A stretch of 64,000 bases of DNA from SSC3 sp963769585 (GCA_963769585.1 CAVYMJ010000006.1:1798001-1862000); one strand, 5' to 3'; positions 31,582-39,898 are shown, counted from the first letter of the stretch. Program-made: numbers and translations. Notes: generated by a model from the letters alone, not told the origin.

Positions 31582-31804
31582 GCTCGAGCTGGACTGTCGC
31601 GGTCTGCGCTGTCCGCTGCCGATCATCGAGCTGGCGCGCCACCTGGCCGAGGTCGACGTCGGTGCGGTGATCGCGATGGTCTCCGAGGATCCCGCAGCCC
31701 GCCCGGACGTCCAGGCGTGGTGCCGCATGCGCGGCCACGAGTACGTCGGCGAGGACCTCGCGGGCGACGGCGTACCGCGCTACCTGGTGAGGCGGCTCGC
31801 TTAG
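31571..31804 (+). CDS. TusA-family sulfur carrier
   Basis: A 77-residue protein with the TusA/SirA signature: ELDCRGLRCPLPIIELAR, where the first Cys is the persulfide-carrying residue. The beta-alpha fold is complete. GTG 31571 lies inside the end of the cysteine desulfurase-like gene, indicating translational coupling and a donor-acceptor pair. Sulfur might go to tRNA thiolation, molybdenum cofactor or other thio-products; the window does not show which. Confidence 0.9.
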   Translation: MDSELELDCRGLRCPLPIIELARHLAEVDVGAVIAMVSEDPAARPDVQAWCRMRGHEYVGEDLAGDGVPRYLVRRLA

Positions 31805-31817
31805 CAAGGGGCCGCGG

Positions 31818-32804
31818 CTACGGCCGGGCTGTCTTGACGTGCTTGGCGATCTCTGAGGCCGGCTCCTGGCCGTAGGCGTCGGCGAAGCGCTTGATGAAGG
31901 CCTCCTGGTGCAGCGTGTACTCCTGGGTCCCCACTCGCTCGACCACGTAGACCGCCAGCAGGCAGCCGAGCTGCGCCGCACGCTCGTAGGACAGCTTCCA
32001 CTGCAGCGCGGCGAGGAACCCGGCACGGAACGCGTCACCGACGCCGGTGGGTTCGACCTTCTCGATCTCCGGTACGGCGGGCACCACGATGGACTCCTCA
32101 CCCTTCCGGTCGATTCGTACGCCGGCGGCGCCGAGGGTGACCACCCAGGTCCCGACCCGGTCCAGCACGTCCTCGGCGGTCCACCCCGTCTTCTGGGTGA
32201 TCAAGGAGGCTTCGTACTCGTTGGAAAAGAGGATCTCGGCGCCGTCGATGAGGTCGCGGATCATCTCGCCGTCGCCCCAGGCGAGCTGTTGGGAGGGGTC
32301 GGCCACGAAGGTGTAGCCACGGTCGCGGCACTCCTGGGTGTGGCGCAGCATTCCCTCCGGGTCGTTCGGGCCGACCAGCACCCAGTCGACCCCGTCGAGC
32401 CGGTCCACTACCGGCTTGAGCTCGATCTCACGGGCCTCGGACATCGCGCCGGCGTAGAAGGACGCGATCTGGGCCATTGTCGAGTCGTTGGTGCACACGA
32501 AGCGGGCGGTGTGCTTGCTGCTGGAGACGTGCACCGAGTCGCAGTCGACGTTGTGCCGCTCGAGCCAGCTGCGGTACTCCACGAAGTCCTCACCGACCGC
32601 CCCGACCAGGGTGGGGCGGAGCCCGAGGCTGCCGAGCCCGAAGCAGATGTTGGCCGCGCAGCCGCCGCGACGTACCTCCAGGTCCTCCACCAGGAACGAC
32701 AGGGCGATCTTGTCGAGCTGGTCGACGACCAGGGAGTCGGCGAACCGACCGGGGAAGGACATGAGGTGATCGGTAGCGATGGAGCCAGTGACGAGCAGCG
32801 ACAC
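31818..32804 (-). CDS. PfkB-family carbohydrate/adenosine kinase
   Basis: A 328-residue ribokinase-fold kinase. The substrate-binding region includes RRGGCAANICFGLGSLG, and the C-terminal catalytic motif is TGVGDAFRAGFLAAL with the catalytic Asp. The best positional and family match is the mycobacterial adenosine kinase Rv2202c (adoK), so phosphorylation of adenosine to AMP is the favoured role, but other sugar substrates cannot be excluded from sequence alone. Start GTG 32804. It converges with the TusA-like gene and is divergent from the 32914 small gene. Confidence 0.87.
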   Translation of the reverse strand: MSLLVTGSIATDHLMSFPGRFADSLVVDQLDKIALSFLVEDLEVRRGGCAANICFGLGSLGLRPTLVGAVGEDFVEYRSWLERHNVDCDSVHVSSSKHTARFVCTNDSTMAQIASFYAGAMSEAREIELKPVVDRLDGVDWVLVGPNDPEGMLRHTQECRDRGYTFVADPSQQLAWGDGEMIRDLIDGAEILFSNEYEASLITQKTGWTAEDVLDRVGTWVVTLGAAGVRIDRKGEESIVVPAVPEIEKVEPTGVGDAFRAGFLAALQWKLSYERAAQLGCLLAVYVVERVGTQEYTLHQEAFIKRFADAYGQEPASEIAKHVKTARP

Positions 32805-32901
32805 GGTGGGTTCCTGACGTACGGAGAAGGACGCGCGAAGAATACCCGTCAGTATCGTGGAACTACCCTTCGGTAGCGTAGATCGACCCTGATTGCCGCC
32901 C

Positions 32902-32907
32902 TACCTT
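32902..32907 (+). promoter_or_regulatory. -10 element close to the 32914 start
   Basis: TACCTT ends 6 nt before ATG 32914. The intervening GGAGAC could also act as a ribosome-binding site of a longer mRNA, so leaderless use is less certain here. Confidence 0.35.
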
Positions 32908-32913
32908 GGAGAC

Positions 32914-33147
32914 ATGTCCCACGCTCGGCTGCCGTACGACGACGCCTCCACGCCCACCCAGATGGCCTCGGACTGTCAGGCCGTGAACGTCGCCCTGCAC
33001 CTGCCCCGCCAGTTCACCAGGGTCGCCCGCTCTGCCTTCGAGGCGATCCCGGACGGCCTGGTCCCGCAGCCTCCCGCTCCGGTCAAGCGAGCCTCGCTGG
33101 CGGTCAGCGAGGCAGCTGCCAAGCTGGCTGGCCGGTTCCTCGACTGA
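32914..33147 (+). CDS. Small hypothetical protein
   Basis: A 77-residue soluble protein with no recognised domain. It begins MSHARLPYDD and has a middle segment ALHLPRQFTRVARSAFEA and a helical, Ala-rich C-terminus (LAVSEAAAKLAGRFLD). Start ATG 32914 is preferred over an upstream TTG. A strong hairpin terminator follows 20 bp after the stop, so it forms its own transcription unit. Coding is supported by codon bias (GC-rich third positions) and a defined promoter and terminator, not by homology. Confidence 0.6.
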   Translation: MSHARLPYDDASTPTQMASDCQAVNVALHLPRQFTRVARSAFEAIPDGLVPQPPAPVKRASLAVSEAAAKLAGRFLD

Positions 33148-33167
33148 CGCCGAGCGCCCGAGTCTCG

Positions 33168-33195
33168 AGAAGCCCAGCCCGGAGGCTGGGCTTCT
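33168..33195 (+). terminator. Hairpin terminator after the 32914 gene
   Basis: A perfect 12-bp stem (AGAAGCCCAGCC and its complement) with a CGGA tetraloop, followed by a weak T-containing stretch. Confidence 0.85.
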
Positions 33196-33263
33196 GCTGT
33201 GTCCGCGCTCAGGAAGCCCACAGCCATGGGGAACCTGGACGCGGCCGATAGCGTCGAACCGTT

Positions 33264-33809
33264 ATGACACGTTCACGCCTGCTGCTTCCGTTGGCAGCAG
33301 CCCTCGCCGTCCTCGTGGTCCTGGGGGGTGTCTGGTGGGCGAGCTCCGGCTCAGGAGACCCTGACGAGGCCGCGCCGGGAGCGGGTGCGCCGGCTGCGCC
33401 CCCCAGTGACGGTGGGGCGTCCGGCGACCCGGGTGACCCCGGCGCCGTCGAGCCGGTCCCCACCCCACCCGACCTGCCGATGCCGAGCACTCCAGCTGCG
33501 GTCGGCGTGGACAGCTACTTCCCGCGCAGCGACTACGTCGTGGCGCTCAACTACGCGATCGGGATCCCCGAGTGCTACGGGAAGCTGGGAGCACCGGTGG
33601 TCCGGGAGAAGGCAGGCGCGGTCGTGGTGACCCTGGAGCGCATCGTGCCCAAGCAGTCGGGAGACGTCGCCTGCATCGAGATCGCGCTGATGAAGAGCAT
33701 CGACATCCGGCTCGACAGCCCCCTCGGCGACCGCGTGGTGCGGGACGGGTCGTACGGCGGGAAGTCCGTGCCGAAGGCGGATGCACCGTACGACAACGCC
33801 GACCACTGA
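33264..33809 (+). CDS. Signal-anchored hypothetical protein with Pro/Gly/Ala linker
   Basis: A 181-residue protein with an N-terminal basic stretch and hydrophobic signal/anchor (residues ~5-27), a low-complexity Pro/Gly/Asp/Ala linker (~30-75), then a ~100-residue extracytoplasmic domain with two cysteines (in GIPECYGKL and DVACIEI) that could form a disulfide. No lipobox and no recognised family. TAGCGT lies 9 nt before ATG 33264. A bidirectional hairpin terminator separates it from the convergent erpA. Confidence 0.7.
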   Translation: MTRSRLLLPLAAALAVLVVLGGVWWASSGSGDPDEAAPGAGAPAAPPSDGGASGDPGDPGAVEPVPTPPDLPMPSTPAAVGVDSYFPRSDYVVALNYAIGIPECYGKLGAPVVREKAGAVVVTLERIVPKQSGDVACIEIALMKSIDIRLDSPLGDRVVRDGSYGGKSVPKADAPYDNADH

Positions 33810-33830
33810 GCCCGACCCAGCTCCGCACAT

Positions 33831-33864
33831 GCCGAACGGCCCCGCCTCAGCGGGGCCGTTCGGC
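33831..33864. terminator. Bidirectional hairpin terminator
   Basis: A perfect 15-bp stem (GCCGAACGGCCCCGC and complement) with a CTCA loop lies between the convergent 33264 gene and erpA. Confidence 0.88.
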
Positions 33865-33870
33865 TGATGG

Positions 33871-34233
33871 TCAGTGGAACGAGTCGCCGCAGGCGCAGGA
33901 CCCGCCGGCGTTCGGGTTCTCGATCGTGAACCCCTGCTTCTCGATGGTGTCGACGAAGTCGATCACGGCGCCGTTGAGGTACGGGAGGCTCATCCGGTCG
34001 ACCACGACGCCGACGCCGTCGAAGTCGGTGACCACGTCACCGTCCAGCGAGCGCTCGTCGAAGAAGAGCTGGTAACGCAGGCCGGAGCAGCCACCCGGCT
34101 GGACGGCGATGCGCAGTGCGAGGTCGTCGCGACCCTCCTGCTCGAGCAGGGCCTTCACCTTGCTGGCGGCACCGGCAGACAGGTTGATGCTGTCGGCGCG
34201 GGCCTCGGTCTGAGTCTCGACCTGCTCGGTCAT
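33871..34233 (-). CDS. erpA: A-type Fe-S cluster carrier (ErpA/HesB family)
   Basis: A 120-residue A-type carrier with the three conserved cysteines: one in PGGCSGLRYQLFF and two in GGSCACGDSF at the C-terminus. It delivers Fe-S clusters to apo-proteins, matching Rv2204c. Likely clients nearby include NadA, LipA and the Rieske protein. ATG 34233 is chosen for its GGAGG site; the longer frame upstream is not needed. A perfect AT-rich palindrome lies about 60 bp upstream. Confidence 0.95.
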   Translation of the reverse strand: MTEQVETQTEARADSINLSAGAASKVKALLEQEGRDDLALRIAVQPGGCSGLRYQLFFDERSLDGDVVTDFDGVGVVVDRMSLPYLNGAVIDFVDTIEKQGFTIENPNAGGSCACGDSFH

Positions 34234-34290
34234 GGGGCCTCCGTGGCTTTGTCGGTGCGGTACTACGAGTTCAATGGTCGCACATCCAAT

Positions 34291-34305
34291 GATATTCCCA
34301 ATATC
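34291..34305. promoter_or_regulatory. AT-rich palindrome upstream of erpA
   Basis: GATATT-CCC-AATATC is a perfect 6-3-6 inverted repeat in a GC-rich background, 58 bp upstream of the erpA start. It could be an operator or overlap the erpA promoter; the binding factor is unknown. Confidence 0.4.
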
Positions 34306-34347
34306 TCGTTGGTCACCTGTTCGGTCACACGACAATGACCTGCCTGC

Positions 34348-35436
34348 TCAGCGCGACCAGGTCCTGGCAACCCGCTCCGCCAGTGCAGCCAGGCTGCCTG
34401 AGGGGTCGCCGAGGCTGCGCTCCTCGCCCACCAGGTCGACACAGGCGTAGGCGGACTCGATCCCCAGCGCTCGCGTCTCCCGGGAGCCGACCAGCACCCG
34501 CCCGGCAAGGGCGATACAGGGCCGCACCGCCGTGGCAGCGATCTCCGCGACGCCATAGGGCACCTTGCCCGACCGGGACGAGAAGTCGAACGCACCCTCG
34601 CCGGTCACCACCAGATCCGCTGCCCTGGCCCGTTCCGCGAGCCCGACTGCCTCCCCGACCAGGCCGACGCCGGGACGCCGCTGCGCCCCGAGAGCCAGCA
34701 GCGCGAACCCCAGTCCCCCGGCCGCTCCCGCACCCTTGGCCAGCGCCAGCTTCTTGCCTTCGACCCCGCGACAGGAGGCGGCGAGCCGTTCCAACATGCT
34801 GTCCACGGTCAGCTTCTGTTCCTCCGCGAGGCCCTTCTGGGCGCCGTAGACGTTGGTCGCGCCGATCAGGCCGAGCAGTGGGTTGTCCACATCGGTGGCT
34901 GCCACCAGGCGCGCCTCGAGCGTGGGCAGCTGCAGCGCGGTCAGCTCCGCCAGAGCCAGTGGCCCCCGGTCCAGCGGCGCGTCCGCGGTCGCTCCGAGTG
35001 CAGCGAGGAGCCCTGCACCTGCGTCGTTCGTGCCCGACCCCCCGAGTCCCACGACGACGGTCTTCGCCCCCGCCTCGACCGCGACCCTGACGAGCTCGCC
35101 GACGCCGTACGTCGTGGCGCGCTCGGGGTTGCGTTGGTCCGGCGGAGTGAGGTGGAGGCCGCAGGCCTGGGCGGCCTCGACGTACGCCGTGCTGCCGACC
35201 CTCAGGACCGCAGCCGGGACCTGATCGCCGTACGGTCCGGAGACGGTCACCGAGAGCAGGTCTCCGCCCAACGATGCATGCAACACGTCGACGAAGCCCG
35301 GCCCGCCGTCAGCCATCGGGGCCAGGTCGAGTACGTCCGACGGTGCGTGGCGACGCCACCCCACGGCAATGGCCTCGGCAGCCTCCACCGCGGTGAGGGT
35401 GCCGGCGAACTTGTCCGGCGCGACCAGGACGCGCAT
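34348..35436 (-). CDS. Glycerate kinase (GlxK family)
   Basis: A 362-residue glycerate 2/3-kinase of the GlxK/GarK family, with N-terminal LVAPDKFAGTLTAVEAAEAI, PMADGGPGF, VVGLGGSGTNDAGAGLLAALG and VTGEGAFDFSSRSGK. It phosphorylates glycerate to feed glycolysis. This position corresponds to Rv2205c. ATG 35436 is chosen as the family N-terminus MRVLVAPDK; a further 11 in-frame residues upstream lack support. It is divergent from nadA. Confidence 0.94.
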   Translation of the reverse strand: MRVLVAPDKFAGTLTAVEAAEAIAVGWRRHAPSDVLDLAPMADGGPGFVDVLHASLGGDLLSVTVSGPYGDQVPAAVLRVGSTAYVEAAQACGLHLTPPDQRNPERATTYGVGELVRVAVEAGAKTVVVGLGGSGTNDAGAGLLAALGATADAPLDRGPLALAELTALQLPTLEARLVAATDVDNPLLGLIGATNVYGAQKGLAEEQKLTVDSMLERLAASCRGVEGKKLALAKGAGAAGGLGFALLALGAQRRPGVGLVGEAVGLAERARAADLVVTGEGAFDFSSRSGKVPYGVAEIAATAVRPCIALAGRVLVGSRETRALGIESAYACVDLVGEERSLGDPSGSLAALAERVARTWSR

Positions 35437-35511
35437 GCACCCATCCTGGTCCGCAGCGGCGTGACGCACTCCACCGGGGCATTTCTTGTAACTGTGTGAA
35501 AAGATAGGGCC

Positions 35512-36687
35512 GTGACCACGACAGACCTTCCCCTGCTGGTGCTAGGCCGGGGCGTCGACCCCGATTCGGAGCGAGGCGTGGACTGCCCCGGGGCACTTCC
35601 AGCCGCGTCCGACCCGAATCTGGTGGCGCGCGCCCGAGCGGCCAGGGAGACGCTCGGAGACCGCGTCTTCGTCCTGGGCCACCACTACCAGCGCGACGAG
35701 GTCATCCAGTTCGCCGACGTCACCGGAGACTCCTTCAAGCTCGCCCGCGACGCGGCCGCCCGGCCGGAGGCGGAGTACATCGTCTTCTGCGGTGTCCACT
35801 TCATGGCCGAGTCGGCCGACATCCTCACCGCCGAGCACCAGAAGGTGATCCTTCCCGACATGGCCGCCGGCTGCTCGATGGCCGACATGGCACGCATCGC
35901 GCAGGTGGAGGACGCCTGGGACGCGATGGTCGACGCGGGGGTCGCGGACTCCGTCGTTCCGGTGACCTACATGAACTCCAGCGCCGACATCAAGGCGTTC
36001 TGCGGGAAGCACGGCGGCGCAGTCTGCACGTCGAGCAACGCCCAGACAGCCTTGGAGTGGGCGTTCGAGCAGAAGGGTGAGGACGCCAAGGTCATCTTCT
36101 TCCCCGACCAGCACCTGGGCCGCAACACTGCAGTCCTGCAAATGGGTCTCTCTCTCGACGACTGCGTCCTGTGGAACCCGCTGCTGCCCAACGGGGGGCT
36201 CACCCAGCAGCAGCTCCGCGACGCGAAGATGATCCTGTGGAAGGGCCACTGCTCGGTACACGGCCGGTTCACGGCGCAGTGCGTTGACGACGTACGGGCG
36301 AAGGTCCCCGGCGTGAACGTTCTGGTGCACCCGGAGTGCACGCACGAGGTGGTGCTCAAGGCCGACCTGGTGGGATCCACCGAGTTCATCATCAAGACGA
36401 TCGAGGCGGCGCCGTCCGGGTCGTCCTGGGCCATCGGCACCGAGCTGAACCTCGTCCAGCGCCTGGCCACCGCCCACCCGGACAAGAACATCGTCTTCCT
36501 GGACAAGACCGTCTGCTACTGCGCGACCATGAACCGCATCGACCTGCCCCACTTCGTGTGGGCCCTGGAGAGCCTGGTCGCCGGCCAGGAGGTCAACGTG
36601 ATCGAGGTCGACCCGGAGACGAAGCGCTGGGCGAAGGTGGCCCTGCAGCGGATGCTCGACCTGCCCGGCAAGTCCCACAAGGACTGA
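35512..36687 (+). CDS. nadA: Quinolinate synthase
   Basis: A 391-residue enzyme that condenses iminoaspartate with dihydroxyacetone phosphate to quinolinate in NAD synthesis. The conserved cysteines for the 4Fe-4S cluster lie in VFCGVHFMAES, VHPECTHEV and KTVCYCATMNRIDLPH; HHYQRDEV is the N-terminal substrate motif. Length is slightly long for the family because of an N-terminal extension of ~40 residues. nadB and nadC are not adjacent. GTG 35512 is used. Confidence 0.96.
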   Translation: MTTTDLPLLVLGRGVDPDSERGVDCPGALPAASDPNLVARARAARETLGDRVFVLGHHYQRDEVIQFADVTGDSFKLARDAAARPEAEYIVFCGVHFMAESADILTAEHQKVILPDMAAGCSMADMARIAQVEDAWDAMVDAGVADSVVPVTYMNSSADIKAFCGKHGGAVCTSSNAQTALEWAFEQKGEDAKVIFFPDQHLGRNTAVLQMGLSLDDCVLWNPLLPNGGLTQQQLRDAKMILWKGHCSVHGRFTAQCVDDVRAKVPGVNVLVHPECTHEVVLKADLVGSTEFIIKTIEAAPSGSSWAIGTELNLVQRLATAHPDKNIVFLDKTVCYCATMNRIDLPHFVWALESLVAGQEVNVIEVDPETKRWAKVALQRMLDLPGKSHKD

Positions 36688-36717
36688 GCAGGTCCCACCA
36701 GGAACGACCCGGAGCCA

Positions 36718-37281
36718 TCACAGGCCCGGTGCACCCCACAGCGCCAGCCACGAGGACAGTTCCGGCTCGATCGGCAGGTCGCTCCTCAGCAGCTCCTTGA
36801 CCTGAAGCTCGAGCAGGTTGTCGCGCTGCCTGCCCTCCTTGGGTGCGAACGGGTAGAAGGTCCCCTTCTTGTACAGGTACACCAGCCCCAGCGAGCGGCC
36901 GGTGTTGTCCACCAGGGTGACCAAGGAACAGAGCAGCGCGTCGGAGAAGCCCTGCGCCTCCAGCGAGGTGTTGACCGCGTGCAGGTCGGTGACCAGAGCG
37001 GACATGTCGTCCTGCTGGGCGGTCAGCCAGGTGAAGCCGTACTCGTCCCTGGTCAGCTCGACGTCGGGGTCGTCGTCGTTGTCGAGCAGGGCCACGACGT
37101 CGTTCATGGTCTGGGCGAACGCCGGCCCGTCCGCTGCCCGGTAGCAGACCGAGCCCTTGCCGGTGAGGGTGAAGCTCAGCGAGGTCTGCAGGGTCAGCGA
37201 GGCGTTCGGGAGCGCGAAGAGCGCGTCGAGGTTCGAGTGCGCCCGCCTGCTCCGGCCCAGGATCGCATCGAGGATCCCCAT
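36718..37281 (-). CDS. pspAB: PspA-associated protein PspAB
   Basis: A 187-residue soluble protein starting MGILDAILGRSR, with conserved segments LDALFALPNASLTLQT, TWLTAQQDDMSALVTDLHAVN and VYLYKKGTFYPFAP. I recognise it as the actinobacterial PspAB family, which co-occurs with PspA and HtpX. It is thought to modulate PspA function at the membrane; the mechanism is unknown. It lies 5 bp downstream of htpX in the same operon, which supports the assignment. Confidence 0.88.
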   Translation of the reverse strand: MGILDAILGRSRRAHSNLDALFALPNASLTLQTSLSFTLTGKGSVCYRAADGPAFAQTMNDVVALLDNDDDPDVELTRDEYGFTWLTAQQDDMSALVTDLHAVNTSLEAQGFSDALLCSLVTLVDNTGRSLGLVYLYKKGTFYPFAPKEGRQRDNLLELQVKELLRSDLPIEPELSSWLALWGAPGL

Positions 37282-37286
37282 CGGTC

Positions 37287-38228
37287 TCAGGCCTGGGGCG
37301 GCAGGAAACCGCCGTCCATCGGCCGGCCGAGCTCCGCGGCGACCTTGGAAAGCTGCTCGAGGCGCTGCTCCAGGGACGGGTGGGTCGCGGTGAGGGTCCT
37401 CAGGTTGACGCCGGCGATTGCGGGCGCGATGAAGAACGCATTCATGGCCGAGACCTCGCGCAGGTCCTTCTGGGGGATGGCCGCGGTCTCACCCGTGATC
37501 TTCACCAGGGCGTTGGCCAGAGCGTGCGGCTTCCCGGTGAGGAAGGCCCCAGCACGGTCGGCACTCAGCTCGCGGTACCGAGAGAGCAGCCTGGTCGCAA
37601 GGAAGCTGATCGCGTATGTGACCAGGCTGACCAGGAGGATGACCAGCCAGATCGGCGGACCTCCGCCCTCCCGGCTGCCACGACGTCCACCGAACATGCC
37701 GCCGTACTGCGCTCCCCTGGCGAGCATCCCCGCCACGATCCCCGCCGATGCGGCCACGGTCATCACCAGCACGTCGCGATGTGCCACGTGGGCGAGCTCG
37801 TGGGCCAGGACCCCTTCGAGCTCTTCGGAGGTGAGCTTGTCCAGGATGCCGGTGGTGACGCACACGGCTGCCCGGGACGGCGAACGGCCGGTGGCGAAGG
37901 CGTTGGGCAGGTCGGTGTAGGCGATGGCCACCACCGGCTTGGGCATACCGCCCAAGGCGCAGAGCCGGTCGATCATCGCGTGCAGCTCGGGCGCCTCCTG
38001 ATCGGTAACGACCCTGGCGCGCATCGCCTTGAGCGCGACGGTGTCGGAGTTCCACCACTGCCACCAGGCGATACCGAGGCCGATGACACCGATGACCGCT
38101 GCGAGGCCCGGCTGCACCAAGCTCATGAGTACGGCGATCAGCGCAACGAACAGCCCGCCGAGCAGGAACATCGTGGTGGTCATCCGGACAGTGAGCCCGG
38201 TGTCCTTGATGAAACGGGTGTGAGCCAT
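37287..38228 (-). CDS. htpX: HtpX membrane zinc metalloprotease
   Basis: A 313-residue M48B protease with two N-terminal and two central membrane helices. The zinc motif HELAH lies in LAHELAHVAHRDVL near residue 140, with Glu ligand region YRELSADRAGAFLTG near residue 220. It degrades damaged membrane proteins and works with the PspA envelope-stress system. ATG 38228 overlaps the stop of the pspAA remnant as TGATG, a relic of an intact pspAA-htpX junction. Confidence 0.95.
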   Translation of the reverse strand: MAHTRFIKDTGLTVRMTTTMFLLGGLFVALIAVLMSLVQPGLAAVIGVIGLGIAWWQWWNSDTVALKAMRARVVTDQEAPELHAMIDRLCALGGMPKPVVAIAYTDLPNAFATGRSPSRAAVCVTTGILDKLTSEELEGVLAHELAHVAHRDVLVMTVAASAGIVAGMLARGAQYGGMFGGRRGSREGGGPPIWLVILLVSLVTYAISFLATRLLSRYRELSADRAGAFLTGKPHALANALVKITGETAAIPQKDLREVSAMNAFFIAPAIAGVNLRTLTATHPSLEQRLEQLSKVAAELGRPMDGGFLPPQA

Positions 38229-38317
38229 CAGCCCGGGAGGACGCCCCTACCGAGGAGCGTCTCCCGCACCTCCTCGAGTGTCGCTTGGTCTGGCCGTACG
38301 CCGGTTGGTCCCGACCG
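38228..38317 (-). pseudogene. pspAA: C-terminal remnant of pspAA
   Basis: Directly after the pspA TGA, and in the same frame, 29 codons read to a stop that overlaps the htpX ATG. The final ~20 residues (PDQATLEEVRETLLGRG then VLPG) match what I know of the C-terminus of PspAA, a ~90-residue partner normally encoded between pspA and htpX. No start codon except an internal GTG is available and the first ~65-70 residues of PspAA are missing, so the gene appears deleted and fused to the pspA end. Expression would require read-through of the pspA stop. Confidence 0.65.
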
Positions 38318-39118
38318 TCACGTCGTGGCCTCGTTGGAGCGCTCCTGCACCGGCTCGGCCACGGGCTCCGCTGTCGCGTCGATGGCTTTGGGCTCTTCTG
38401 CCGTCGGCAGCGTGCCGCCGCCACCCGCAGCCTTGAGCGCGGCGAGCTCTGCCTCGACCTCCGACTGCTTGGACATCGACTCGAGCTCGCGGGTGATGTC
38501 GTCGCCGCCACCGAGCGCACTGGCGTCGTCAAGCGCGCCGGAGGCGATGAGCTCGTCGATCGCGCCGGCGCGGGCCTGCATCTGCGCTGTCTTGTCCTCG
38601 GCGCGCTGGACCGCGAGGCCGACGTCGCCCATCTCGTCGGAGATGCCGGAGAAGGCCTCGTTGATCCGAGTCTGCGCCTCAGCCGCGGTGTAGGTGGCCT
38701 TGATGGTCTCCTTCTTGGTGCGGAACGCCTCGACCTTCGCCTGCAGCCGCTGCGAGGCAGTGGTGAGCTTCTCCTCCTCGCCCAAGAGCTGGTCATGCTG
38801 GACCTGGAGGTCGGAGATCTGGGCCGTCAGCCCGGACTTGCGGGTCAGCGCCTCCCGAGCCAGGTCCTCGCGGCCCATGCCGAGGGCCTTCTGGGCCTGG
38901 TCGGTCAGCTTGGCCGCCGACTGCTCGAGCTGCTTGACCTGCAGCTCCACCCGCTTGCGGCTGGTCGCGACGTCAGCGACACCCTTGCGGACCTTCTGCA
39001 GGAGATCCAGCTGGCGCTGGTAGCTGTAGTCGAGGGTTTCGCGGGGGTCCTCGGCGCGGTCGAGCGCTTTGTTCGCCTTGGAACGGAAGATCAGCATGAA
39101 GCGCTTCCAAAGACTCAT
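38318..39118 (-). CDS. pspA: Phage-shock protein A (PspA/IM30/Vipp1 family)
   Basis: A 266-residue membrane-remodelling ESCRT-III-like protein. N-terminal amphipathic helix (MSLWKRFMLIFRSKANKAL) is followed by long helical hairpins rich in coiled coil (residues ~25-200) and an acidic, Pro/Glu-rich tail of ~40 residues. It protects the membrane under stress and forms a module with HtpX and PspAB downstream. ATG 39118. The stop TGA is followed in frame by a pspAA remnant. Confidence 0.95.
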   Translation of the reverse strand: MSLWKRFMLIFRSKANKALDRAEDPRETLDYSYQRQLDLLQKVRKGVADVATSRKRVELQVKQLEQSAAKLTDQAQKALGMGREDLAREALTRKSGLTAQISDLQVQHDQLLGEEEKLTTASQRLQAKVEAFRTKKETIKATYTAAEAQTRINEAFSGISDEMGDVGLAVQRAEDKTAQMQARAGAIDELIASGALDDASALGGGDDITRELESMSKQSEVEAELAALKAAGGGGTLPTAEEPKAIDATAEPVAEPVQERSNEATT

Positions 39119-39249
39119 GGTCTGCGCGCCCTTCTATGTCGTGAGTGTGCGGTGCCGTCGACTCCACACTACGAGGGAACGGTTCAGGTGAGTAGGAGGT
39201 TCCCAGGTAGCCTTGGCCGCGTAGCCACCCCTTCTGACAAAAAGGCCCC

Positions 39250-39852
39250 GTGTTGTTCCGTCGTACCAAGAACGAAACGCCGCTCGAGACGTCCCCCACC
39301 GTCCCCGACGGCACAAAAGGACGCCCCACGCGCACGCGCAAGGAGGCAGAGGCAGCGGCAAAGGCTCGGGCGAAGGCCGCACTGGACCCCAAGGCCACTC
39401 GTGGCGCAGCCAAGAACGCGGCCAAGAGTGCAGCCCGTGAGCAGCGCATGACGAGCAGCCGCGCTATTCGCGAAGGCATCAAGAACGGCGACGAGAGGTA
39501 CCTCGGCCGTCGCGACAAGGGCCCCATGCGCCGGTTCGTGCGCGACTACGTCGACGTGCGCCTCAACGTCGCGGAGTTCACGATCCCGCTGCTCTTCGCC
39601 AGCCTGGCGCTCTCGGCAGCCGGCCAGTCGACTGCCGGCAACGGCATCCTCAACGCGACCTTGATCGTGGTCACCCTCGACTCGCTGTGGATGGTCTTCC
39701 GGCTGCGCCGCGAGACCAAGCGCCGGTTCCCCGGCGAGTCACTCAAGGGTGTGACGTTCTACTCGCTGACCCGTGCCCTCCAGTTGCGCTTCATGCGGAT
39801 CCCGAAGTCACAGGTCAAGCTGGGCCAGAAGCTCCCCGAGTACTACGCCTGA
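39250..39852 (+). CDS. DUF3043 membrane protein
   Basis: A 200-residue protein with a basic, Ala/Lys/Arg-rich cytoplasmic N-terminus (~100 residues, KEAEAAAKARAKAAL), two membrane helices (EFTIPLLFASLALSAAG; ILNATLIVVTLDSLWMVF) and a short basic C-terminus ending KLPEYYA. This matches the actinobacterial DUF3043 family (Rv2206), of unknown function. GTG 39250 follows an AAAGG-like site. It is divergent from pspA, sharing a 131-bp intergenic region. Confidence 0.88.
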   Translation: MLFRRTKNETPLETSPTVPDGTKGRPTRTRKEAEAAAKARAKAALDPKATRGAAKNAAKSAAREQRMTSSRAIREGIKNGDERYLGRRDKGPMRRFVRDYVDVRLNVAEFTIPLLFASLALSAAGQSTAGNGILNATLIVVTLDSLWMVFRLRRETKRRFPGESLKGVTFYSLTRALQLRFMRIPKSQVKLGQKLPEYYA

Positions 39853-39886
39853 CGCGGTCCCGTGGGGCCCGCTCCCAGCACCGTCG

Positions 39887-39892
39887 TAGGGT
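39887..39892 (+). promoter_or_regulatory. -10 element for a leaderless mRNA (aldo/keto reductase)
   Basis: TAGGGT ends 6 nt before ATG 39899; no Shine-Dalgarno sequence is present. Confidence 0.5.
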
Positions 39893-39898
39893 CGCCCC

